Assembly: GCA_964431685.1 (NCBI GenBank)
Contig: CAYSLA010000118.1
Span: forward strand, 1-10,884
Source of the DNA: CAYSLA01 sp964431685
GTDB lineage: Bacteria; Armatimonadota; UBA5829
Direction: 5' to 3'
Length of the DNA: 10,884 nt
Shown: piece after piece, positions 5,825-10,884 of the stretch
How positions within the stretch are numbered: position 1 is the first letter of the stretch
How the letters are laid out: the number at the start of each line of letters is the position of its first letter
Translations under genes and position numbers: made by a program
The notes under the pieces: generated by a model
Seen by the model: the letters and a program-made list of their open reading frames with translations, nothing else
Database searches by the model: none
What the model was told of the DNA's origin: nothing

Positions 5825-7114
5825 GCAGACAAACCAAGAAACGTGGTTGTTGCGCAGTCTGGAGGGCCTTCGCCGGTCATCAACAGTTCATTGCGCGGTG
5901 TTGTGGAAATGTGCCGTGAGTATCCCGAAGTGTTCGGGGCCGTCTATGGCGGGTGGCACGGTGTCGAAGGCATCCTCAAAGAGGAGCTTCTCGATCTTAG
6001 TAGCCAGTGTTCAACGCAGATCGCGCTGCTGCGGACTACTCCCGCGGCCGGCAGCATAGGCACGTGCCGCTACAAGCTCAAAAAGGATCGGCAAGAGGAT
6101 TTCGCCCGCGTGATCGATGTCTTCAAAGCTCACAACGTCGGTTACTTCTTCTACATCGGTGGAAATGACTCCATGGACACAGCACACAAAATCAGTGTGC
6201 TCGCAGCGGAAAAGGGCCTCGATCTGATTGCCACCGGTGTACCCAAGACCATCGATAACGATGTGGGCGACTCCGAGTTCAAACTCATTGACCATACTCC
6301 GGGTTACGGAAGCGTCGCCCGCTACTGGGCATCCTATCTGCTCAACGCCAACGAAGAAAACGCGGGCAGTTCGCCGGCCGATCCCGTGCTGGTGATGCAG
6401 GCGATGGGGCGCAAGATCGGTTTCATCGCAGCAGCAGCAAGACTGGCGGACCCCGACCGCAGACTTCCATTGCAGATATACCTCGCGGAATCCGGTCTGG
6501 GACTCAAGGATCTGGCCGATAATGTGAACGATGAACTAAAGAGGTCAGGTAGAGTGATGGTCGTCGTCAACGAGGGCATGAACATAGGAGACCTCGGCGA
6601 GACCAAAGACTCCTTTGGACACACGCAGTTCAGCGCCAGCCAGACCACAGTCGCCCAGGCCGTTGTCAACTATCTCAACTCAACTGGTATCGCAGCCAGA
6701 GGATCGGCACGCGGTCAGGTGCCTGGCACGGATCAGAGAGATGCAATTGTCTACGCATCGACTGTTGACCTTGACGAAGCCTACAAGGTGGGACAGAAGG
6801 CCGTTGAGGTAGCTGTGAGCGATGGAAACGGCTGGATGGCCACCATACTTCGCAAACCCGGCCCAATATATAACGTGGACTATGACAAGGTGCCGCTGGA
6901 GTTGGTCGCGAACTCGGAACGCACATTCCCGGCCAACTGGCTGTCGCACAGCAAAACCGACGTCACTGATGATTTCGTAAAATACGCCCGGCCGCTTATC
7001 GGCGAAGACTGGGTAAGTGTGCCGTTGGTGAACGGACTGCCGAGATTTGCGAAGCTGGAACCGAAGTTCGCGGAGCCCAGGCTCACCGCCTACGTGCCGG
7101 AAGGGCACAGGTAA
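5822..7114 (+). CDS. Phosphofructokinase family, likely pyrophosphate-dependent
   Basis: A 430-residue cytosolic enzyme of the phosphofructokinase superfamily; such enzymes phosphorylate fructose 6-phosphate, reversibly when pyrophosphate is the donor. Visible motifs are AQSGGPSPVIN (11-21, phosphate-donor loop), YIGGNDSMDT (111-120), PKTIDND (141-147, with the catalytic Asp), TPGYGS (159-164), MQAMGRKIG (192-200, substrate binding) and a C-terminal RGSARGQVPGTDQRDA stretch. Lys in PKTIDND, where E. coli ATP-PFK has Gly, and Asp in GGND, where it has Gly, are the residues that mark pyrophosphate-dependent members. Asn replaces the usual first Asp of GGD(D/G). I recall the GGND form in a distinct bacterial clade, so it is probably a clade trait. 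Length (430) exceeds the ATP-PFK norm of about 320. The start is GTG 5822 with GGAGGG 8 bases upstream. Third gene of the operon; sedoheptulose 7-phosphate or another sugar is an alternative substrate. Confidence 0.82.
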   Translation: MADKPRNVVVAQSGGPSPVINSSLRGVVEMCREYPEVFGAVYGGWHGVEGILKEELLDLSSQCSTQIALLRTTPAAGSIGTCRYKLKKDRQEDFARVIDVFKAHNVGYFFYIGGNDSMDTAHKISVLAAEKGLDLIATGVPKTIDNDVGDSEFKLIDHTPGYGSVARYWASYLLNANEENAGSSPADPVLVMQAMGRKIGFIAAAARLADPDRRLPLQIYLAESGLGLKDLADNVNDELKRSGRVMVVVNEGMNIGDLGETKDSFGHTQFSASQTTVAQAVVNYLNSTGIAARGSARGQVPGTDQRDAIVYASTVDLDEAYKVGQKAVEVAVSDGNGWMATILRKPGPIYNVDYDKVPLELVANSERTFPANWLSHSKTDVTDDFVKYARPLIGEDWVSVPLVNGLPRFAKLEPKFAEPRLTAYVPEGHR

Positions 7115-7191
7115 GAGACCACTCGGTATTCTGGAGGAAGCGTTTCCCGGTTCCGAGTTCTGCAACACTTCTTGAGAAAGGAATATGACAC
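7115..7191 (+). other. Gap between PFK and HAD genes with an unused SD-like site
   Basis: This 77-base gap holds GGAGGAAG (7133-7140), a strong Shine-Dalgarno sequence with no ATG, GTG or TTG start 5-12 bases after it. The working site for the HAD gene is AAAGGA (7177-7182). No terminator or promoter is evident, so the HAD gene is likely on the same mRNA. The orphan site could be a relic of an older start or a ribosome standby site. Confidence 0.35.
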
Positions 7192-8076
7192 ATGAGCGAT
7201 CCTGCTCAGCAACTGAAGAACCTGAAGAAAGAGCACGACTTTCTGGTCGGAATCGACTCGGATGGTTGCGCGTTCGACACGATGGAGATCAAGCACAAGG
7301 AGTGCTTCATCCCCAATATCATCAAGTATTGGAACCTCCAGGCAGTCTCGAAGTATGCCCGAGAGGCCGGCGAGTTCGTGAACCTCTACTCCAAGTGGCG
7401 CGGAATAAACAGATTCCCCGCTCTGCTGATGGTCTTTGACTTGCTGGAGAAACGTCCTGTAGTTGCAAAGCGAGGCGTCGAGATTCCCAGAGCTGAGTCG
7501 CTGCGCAAATGGGCAGAGACGGAAACCAAGCTGGCCAATCCGGCACTGCAAAGAGCGGTAGAAGAGACTGGAGACCCTGTCCTGACCCAGGCCCTCGAAT
7601 GGTCCAAGGCAGTTAACGAGACCATCGAAGGCATGGTGATGGGTGTGCCGCCGTTTCCGTACGTTCGCGAGAGTCTTGAGAAGCTGCAGTCACAGGCCGA
7701 CGCCATAGTGGTCTCAGCCACCCCGGGAGAGGCGCTCGAGCGTGAGTGGCAGGAACACAGCATCGACAAGTATGTCAAAGTCATCGCGGGCCAGGAAATG
7801 GGCACAAAGAAGGAGCATCTTGCATACGCGATAGATGGCAGATATCAGCCGGATCACGTGCTGATGATAGGAGACGCGCCAGGCGATTTCAAGGCAGCAC
7901 GAGCGAACAACTGCCTGTACTATCCCATCAACCCTGGCGACGAGGACAAGTCCTGGCAGCGGTTCTATGAGGAAGCGTTCGATAAGTTCATAAATGGCAC
8001 TTACGCAGGCGACTACGAAGCCGGGCTCATCGCGGAGTTCGATAAGTACCTACCAGAACAACCACCCTGGGAGTAG
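7192..8076 (+). CDS. HAD-superfamily hydrolase with large helical cap
   Basis: A 294-residue cytosolic HAD protein, probably a phosphatase for a small phosphorylated metabolite. Motif I is GIDSDGC (20-26), with nucleophile Asp22 and acid/base Asp24. Motif II is Ser175 in VVSATP, motif III is Lys206 or Lys207, and motif IV is GDAPGD (227-232, Asp228 and Asp232). The catalytic set is complete. The stretch from about 30 to 155 is a long, mostly helical cap, including DTMEIKHKECF and NLYSKWRGINRFP; I recall these blocks in a conserved but uncharacterised HAD subfamily. Asp24 favours phosphatase or phosphotransferase over dehalogenase activity. It is the last operon gene, 77 bases after PFK, with AAAGGA 9 bases before ATG. 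Next to a PFK-type kinase it could remove the phosphate of a pathway intermediate or of a by-product; the substrate is unknown. Confidence 0.82.
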   Translation: MSDPAQQLKNLKKEHDFLVGIDSDGCAFDTMEIKHKECFIPNIIKYWNLQAVSKYAREAGEFVNLYSKWRGINRFPALLMVFDLLEKRPVVAKRGVEIPRAESLRKWAETETKLANPALQRAVEETGDPVLTQALEWSKAVNETIEGMVMGVPPFPYVRESLEKLQSQADAIVVSATPGEALEREWQEHSIDKYVKVIAGQEMGTKKEHLAYAIDGRYQPDHVLMIGDAPGDFKAARANNCLYYPINPGDEDKSWQRFYEEAFDKFINGTYAGDYEAGLIAEFDKYLPEQPPWE

Positions 8077-8091
8077 ACACACTCGCAGAGC

Positions 8092-8149
8092 TGTCATCCC
8101 GACCGGCGGGAGGAATCACGCGAGGTTTCTCCCTGCGGTCGAAAGGACA
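8092..8149. repeat. Long imperfect hairpin resembling a dispersed repeat
   Basis: CGACCG (8100-8105) pairs with CGGTCG (8136-8141). After a 2x2 mismatch, GGGAGGAA (8108-8115) pairs with TTTCTCCC (8126-8133, one G-T), leaving a 10-base loop. TGTC (8092-8095) and GACA (8146-8149) can close the base. The opening TGTCATCCCGA...GAGGAATC resembles the TGTCATyCyGAGcgnAGcGAgGAATC type of short dispersed repeat I recall from many bacterial genomes. It starts 15 bases after the HAD stop, in the convergent gap. It may also slow transcription, but no T-run follows. Confidence 0.55.
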
Positions 8150-8169
8150 CAGATTGCGGGATGAGTAAT

Positions 8170-8214
8170 GTTTCGGGACTTGGGTCGAGCCAAGCGGAAC
8201 ACAGGTCCCGAAAC
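8170..8214. repeat. 10-bp perfect inverted repeat in the convergent gap
   Basis: GTTTCGGGAC (8170-8179) and GTCCCGAAAC (8205-8214) are perfect complements, with a 25-base interior. The interior contains TTGG (8180-8183) and CCAA (8190-8193), giving a branched or stacked fold. It sits 12 bases past the stop of the minus-strand Gfo/Idh/MocA gene and about 95 bases past the HAD stop, so a bidirectional terminator role is possible. Neither side has a clear T-run. Confidence 0.5.
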
Positions 8215-8225
8215 GCCTTCATCGT

Positions 8226-9248
8226 CTACGCTCTTTCCGAAGTGAGCCGTCTGAGCCCGCCTCCTGCGTTCATTATCTCAAGTTCCGTGGCCACCATTGC
8301 CAGTGAATCCCGAGACGTAACCGGTGCACACCGCTCGTTCTTGATCTTTCCGGTCACGCAATCCAGGAAGTAGCGAAGCTCATCAAAGTAAGCGGATCCT
8401 TCTCGCACACTGATCTTCTGTTCGCTCCGGTCCTTCCATGTTGACACCCAAAGACCTGGGCCTGACTGTCCAGGCATGGTCAAGGTAGCCTCCTCAAAAT
8501 TGGCTCTGAACATCATGCAAAACTGCCCGACATTCATCCACGTGCACCGGAAACTCACGATAGGGCCGTCGTCATACCGCCATACCGAAGTAAGATCCTC
8601 AATTCCTCCGAAAACCCCACGAATGCCCGCTGAGCAGACCTCATCGGGTTTTCCGATTACGTTCCTCGCCCAGTCGGCATCGTGAATGTGCATGTCGATG
8701 GTTGGCCCGCCGGAGCGGCTGTGATCGTTGAACCAGCTGCCGGGATTATGGATTTCTCCGAGCCTGTCCATACTCAGCGATCTCAACCTGCCGTATCGGC
8801 CGTCAAGAAAGCACTGCTCCAACACCTCATACTCCGGCCAGAACCTGATGCACTGCCCGACCATTAGTTGCTTTCCAGTGCGTGCGCTGCCTTCCAGCAT
8901 ACGGTCACAGGCCTCAACGGTCAATGCCATAGGCTTCTCTGTGAAGACGTGACAGCCCGCTTCCATCGCCCTAATTGCGTAATCAGCGTGCAGATCGGTA
9001 GGTAAGGCCGTGACCACAACGTCAAGATCTTCTTTTGACAGCATCTCACGGAACTCAAGGTAGGTGTTACAGGAGCCAACATCGAAGCCGCCCTGATCCA
9101 CATCTATATTGAACTTGACTTCGCTTCTCTTGAGTTGTTCAGGGTTGATATCGCAGACTGCGGTCACGTTGACGTCTTCCATCTTCGCAAGGCTGCCCGC
9201 GTGCACGTGCCCAAGACCACCAAAACCACAAATTCCGACTCTTATCAT
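8226..9248 (-). CDS. Gfo/Idh/MocA family oxidoreductase
   Basis: A 340-residue NAD(P)-dependent oxidoreductase acting on a sugar, inositol or sugar acid in the cytosol. The N-terminal Rossmann domain begins at once with GICGFGGLGHVHA (5-17). ALPTDLH (81-87) and the signature TEKPMALT (103-110, with the EKP lysine) follow, and the C-terminal substrate domain has GGPTIDMHIHDADW (180-193), whose Asp/His cluster is typical of the active site. Length matches the family. I chose ATG 9248 rather than ATG 9287 because CAGGAG lies 10 bases upstream (9264-9259) and the Rossmann fold begins at residue 2; the extra 13 residues are Arg-rich and unlike the family. It is convergent with the HAD gene and not part of the operon. 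No clear promoter is visible between it and the tRNA terminator. The exact substrate cannot be told from sequence. Confidence 0.88.
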   Translation of the reverse strand: MIRVGICGFGGLGHVHAGSLAKMEDVNVTAVCDINPEQLKRSEVKFNIDVDQGGFDVGSCNTYLEFREMLSKEDLDVVVTALPTDLHADYAIRAMEAGCHVFTEKPMALTVEACDRMLEGSARTGKQLMVGQCIRFWPEYEVLEQCFLDGRYGRLRSLSMDRLGEIHNPGSWFNDHSRSGGPTIDMHIHDADWARNVIGKPDEVCSAGIRGVFGGIEDLTSVWRYDDGPIVSFRCTWMNVGQFCMMFRANFEEATLTMPGQSGPGLWVSTWKDRSEQKISVREGSAYFDELRYFLDCVTGKIKNERCAPVTSRDSLAMVATELEIMNAGGGLRRLTSERA

Positions 9249-9299
9249 TGTCCAGGTTCTCCTGTGAGTTCGTCGCTCGTCGACCACCCATACCTATAG

Positions 9300-9328
9300 A
9301 AAAACCTCGAAGACATCTGCCTCCGAGG
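9300..9328 (-). terminator. Intrinsic terminator of tRNA-Leu
   Basis: On the minus strand CCTCGGAG (9328-9321) pairs with CTTCGAGG (9312-9305) in an 8-bp stem with one G-T pair and an 8-base loop, followed directly by TTTTT (9304-9300). It lies 6 bases past the encoded CCA of the tRNA, the textbook place. Read-through could still feed the Gfo/Idh/MocA gene further along. Confidence 0.82.
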
Positions 9329-9334
9329 CCTTAT

Positions 9335-9419
9335 TGGTGGGGACGAAGAGAGTCGAACTCTTATGAGCTAAGCTCACTTGGCCCTCAACCAAGCGCGTCT
9401 GCCATTCCGCCACGTCCCC
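9335..9419 (-). tRNA. tRNA-Leu (anticodon GAG), CCA encoded
   Basis: The minus strand folds as a full class II tRNA. The acceptor GGGGACG pairs with CGTCCCC, then comes discriminator A and encoded CCA (9337-9335). The D-stem is GCG/CGC. The anticodon stem CTTGG/CCAAG holds the loop TTGAGGG, whose anticodon is GAG (9386-9384). A long variable arm TGAGC-TTA-GCTCA is the mark of Leu/Ser/Tyr tRNAs, and the T-arm AAGAG/CTCTT holds the loop TTCGACT. GAG reads leucine codons CUC and CUU. A consensus promoter upstream and an intrinsic terminator downstream make it an independent single-tRNA unit. tRNA genes can be integration sites, but no integrase or direct repeat of the 3' end is seen here. Confidence 0.96.
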
Positions 9420-9461
9420 ATCAAACCGTTCGCTCGAGGATATCTCTCCACAAGCAAGAGT

Positions 9462-9490
9462 ATTATATCAGTCCGCGGCAAATACGTCAA
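9462..9490 (-). promoter_or_regulatory. Promoter of tRNA-Leu
   Basis: On the minus strand TTGACG (9490-9485) is followed by a 17-base spacer and a perfect TATAAT (9467-9462). Transcription would begin near 9455, leaving a leader of about 35 bases before the mature tRNA 5' end at 9419, to be removed by RNase P. Confidence 0.85.
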
Positions 9491-9514
9491 TGGCCAATAT
9501 CGCCCAAATTCAAG

Positions 9515-9520
9515 GATAAT
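9515..9520 (+). promoter_or_regulatory. Weak -10 candidate for the MFS gene
   Basis: GATAAT on the plus strand, about 70 bases before the TTG start. The sequence 18 bases upstream (TGGCCA, 9491-9496) matches the -35 consensus at 4/6 and abuts the divergent tRNA promoter. This is only a candidate; nothing better is visible between 9420 and 9591. Confidence 0.3.
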
Positions 9521-9591
9521 GAGCCTGACACGTCGAAGCTGTTGGTGTTTGCCATAGACACCAGACCTCATCGGGTCAGAAAGAGACTTTT

Positions 9592-10770
9592 TTGACAGAC
9601 TTCCACAAGCGCGTGCGCAGCCTTGGACGGGGGATTCTTACCGTTTGGACTGCAATCTGGTTCCTCTGTTTTGGTATGGGAATCTACAGCGCATGTTACT
9701 TCAACTTTGCTACGGAGTTCATACGCATCAACCCGGTACAACTGGGGCAGCTTGAGGCTGTTCGTGAACTGCCCGGGTTCCTCTGCGCCGGAGTGACCGC
9801 GATCGCCGGCAGAATTGCTGAACCAATACTGGGCGGCGGGGCGCTGCTCCTGATGTCCGCGGGACTCGGCGCATACGCTCTGGTGCGCACAGTCGGCTCT
9901 CTGATGCTAAGTTCGTTCGTCTGGAGTGTGGGACTGCACTCCTGGTTTCCTCTCCAGTCTTCTCTGGTGCTCGGACTGACACGAGACGGGTCTGAAGGAC
10001 GACGCCTCGGTCAGACAGCCAGCGTCGGAAGTATCGGTATGCTCAGCGGTATGGCTCTGGTGTCCCTGCTGGGGCTGGCAATCACGTACCAGGTTTGGTT
10101 CGTCATCGCCGCCGCCTCGGTGCTTGTTGCAGGCACGTGCCTGTTCTTCGTGCCGCGCAAGCTGGAAACGCACGCCAAACAACGGTTCGTATGGAAGCGC
10201 CGATACGGGCTGTACTATGCCCTCACCCTGCTGGAAGGCTGCCGGAAGCAGGTGTTCATGACTTTCGCGATCTACGCTCTCACCCGCGAGTATCACACGA
10301 CTCTGAGGGTGGTAGCTGCGCTCATGCTGATAAACAATGTGGTGAACATGCTGGGCGCGCCGATTGTCGGTAAGCTAATCGACCGTATTGGAGAGCGACG
10401 CATCCTGATGACGAGCTACTCAGCGCTTATTCTCGTGTTTCTGGGTTACGCGTCTATTCGAAACGCCCACGTACTCTACGTGCTGTACTGCCTCGATAAC
10501 CTGTTCTTCCTTTCCTCGCCCTGTCTGACCACGTACATAAAGAAAATCGCTGAGCCCAGAGACCTGCTGCCAACTTTGTCTCTGGGTGTCACTCTCAACC
10601 ACACCGCAGCGGTACTGGTTCCTCTGATCGGAGGTGCGTTGTGGGCGAGCCTCGGATACCCGGTGACATTCTACGGTGGTGCGGTGATTGTGGCTGTGTC
10701 GGTGTATCTGGCATCGAGGGTAAATACCACGAAGCCGACGACCGTGAGCACAGAAGCAACCACGGTCTAG
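9592..10770 (+). CDS. MFS transporter
   Basis: A 392-residue inner-membrane protein of the major facilitator superfamily with about 12 predicted membrane helices in two halves. The first half spans about residues 15-188, ending at FFVPRKLE. A basic loop (about 190-205) comes next, then the second half about 206-376. GKLIDRIGERR (260-270) matches the conserved cytoplasmic loop motif GxLxDRxGxRR of the family, and the polar tail from 377 is Thr-rich. The start is uncertain: TTG 9592 has only a weak AGAAAGAG upstream, and GTG 9613 has none, but the N-terminus before the first helix is short and basic, as expected. Substrate unknown. The nearby sugar enzymes make a carbohydrate or organic acid cargo possible, but it is separated from the operon by the Gfo/Idh/MocA and tRNA genes and may be unrelated. 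Confidence 0.8.
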   Translation: MTDFHKRVRSLGRGILTVWTAIWFLCFGMGIYSACYFNFATEFIRINPVQLGQLEAVRELPGFLCAGVTAIAGRIAEPILGGGALLLMSAGLGAYALVRTVGSLMLSSFVWSVGLHSWFPLQSSLVLGLTRDGSEGRRLGQTASVGSIGMLSGMALVSLLGLAITYQVWFVIAAASVLVAGTCLFFVPRKLETHAKQRFVWKRRYGLYYALTLLEGCRKQVFMTFAIYALTREYHTTLRVVAALMLINNVVNMLGAPIVGKLIDRIGERRILMTSYSALILVFLGYASIRNAHVLYVLYCLDNLFFLSSPCLTTYIKKIAEPRDLLPTLSLGVTLNHTAAVLVPLIGGALWASLGYPVTFYGGAVIVAVSVYLASRVNTTKPTTVSTEATTV

Positions 10771-10778
10771 CTCGCACG

Positions 10779-10807
10779 TTTCCGTATGTAGTGCCTTTCG
10801 GTATACT
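10779..10807 (+). promoter_or_regulatory. Weak candidate promoter after the MFS gene
   Basis: TTTCCG (10779-10784), a 17-base spacer and TATACT (10802-10807). The -10 box is good and the -35 box poor (3/6). If real, it drives something beyond the window or a small RNA; no gene follows in the remaining bases. Confidence 0.25.
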
Positions 10808-10843
10808 TTGAATGACAGCTATCTACATGTGTTTGTCGCGGTA

Positions 10844-10866
10844 GGGACTGGGGTTGCCCCCAGCCC
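10844..10866 (+). repeat. G+C-rich hairpin after the MFS gene
   Basis: CTGGGG (10848-10853) pairs with CCCCAG (10858-10863) around TTGC. The stem extends by GGG (10844-10846) to CCC (10864-10866) across a single bulged A. It lies about 75 bases past the MFS stop. Without a T-run it is not a clear intrinsic terminator; it may be part of a repeat running out of the window. Confidence 0.4.
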
Positions 10867-10884
10867 CCCGCACAGATCCCGGCG

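Noticed and set aside
8161..8373. Small plus-strand open frame of 70 codons across the convergent gap
   Set aside because: It overlaps the end of the Gfo/Idh/MocA gene on the other strand, includes the inverted repeat at 8170-8214, and has no ribosome binding site.
9335..9600. tRNA-Leu as the attachment site of an integrated element
   Set aside because: No integrase gene, no direct repeat of the tRNA 3' end in the window, and the flanking genes look like ordinary chromosomal genes.
1..10884. CRISPR array, toxin-antitoxin pair, phage or transposase genes
   Set aside because: I looked for regularly spaced direct repeats, short paired genes and transposase or integrase motifs on both strands and saw none; the repeats present are isolated inverted repeats.

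Overview
The window looks like chromosomal DNA of a free-living or environmental bacterium. Genes have good Shine-Dalgarno sites (GGAGG-like). Three candidate promoters have sigma70-type -35/-10 boxes with a 17-base spacer. A PEP-CTERM exported protein ending in an Arg-rich tail implies an exosortase-bearing, Gram-negative-type envelope. The PEP-CTERM tail style, the large secreted mosaic protein and the UxaE/SDR/PFK/HAD gene set suggest Armatimonadota or a related environmental phylum. That placement is an inference, not a match.

Layout. (1) 1-3121, minus strand: a 724-residue secreted protein of unknown role with jelly-roll-like, OB-like and C-terminal regions (118-2292), and upstream of it a 192-residue PEP-CTERM protein (2543-3121). 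The gap between them carries three strong hairpins and a near-consensus promoter. (2) 3122-3487: a 366-base divergent intergenic region with promoters for both sides. (3) 3488-8076, plus strand: a tight four-gene operon coding for a tagaturonate-epimerase-family protein (UxaE), an SDR oxidoreductase of the mannonate/fructuronate type, a phosphofructokinase-family enzyme with pyrophosphate-type residues, and a HAD hydrolase. (4) 8077-8225: a convergent gap with two long inverted repeats, one resembling a dispersed repeat element. (5) 8226-9248, minus strand: a Gfo/Idh/MocA oxidoreductase. (6) 9335-9419, minus strand: tRNA-Leu(GAG) with encoded CCA, its own consensus promoter and an intrinsic terminator. 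(7) 9592-10770, plus strand: an MFS transporter, followed by a hairpin at the window edge.

How the genes may work together. UxaE epimerises tagaturonate and fructuronate, and an SDR of this type can reduce fructuronate to mannonate, so the first two operon genes fit hexuronate catabolism. The next expected genes (mannonate dehydratase, KDG kinase, KDPG aldolase, uronate isomerase) are absent. In their place are a PFK-type phosphotransferase and a conserved HAD phosphatase-like protein. Either the rest of the pathway lies elsewhere, or the operon handles a different sugar acid or ketose by epimerisation, redox and phosphate transfer. This operon is the best candidate here for an undescribed metabolic system. 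The Gfo/Idh/MocA enzyme and the MFS carrier are plausible accessory sugar genes but are not in the operon.

Several starts were moved inward from the longest open frame: UxaE to 3488, PFK to 5822, PEP-CTERM to 3121 and Gfo/Idh to 9248. Each has a well-placed ribosome binding site.
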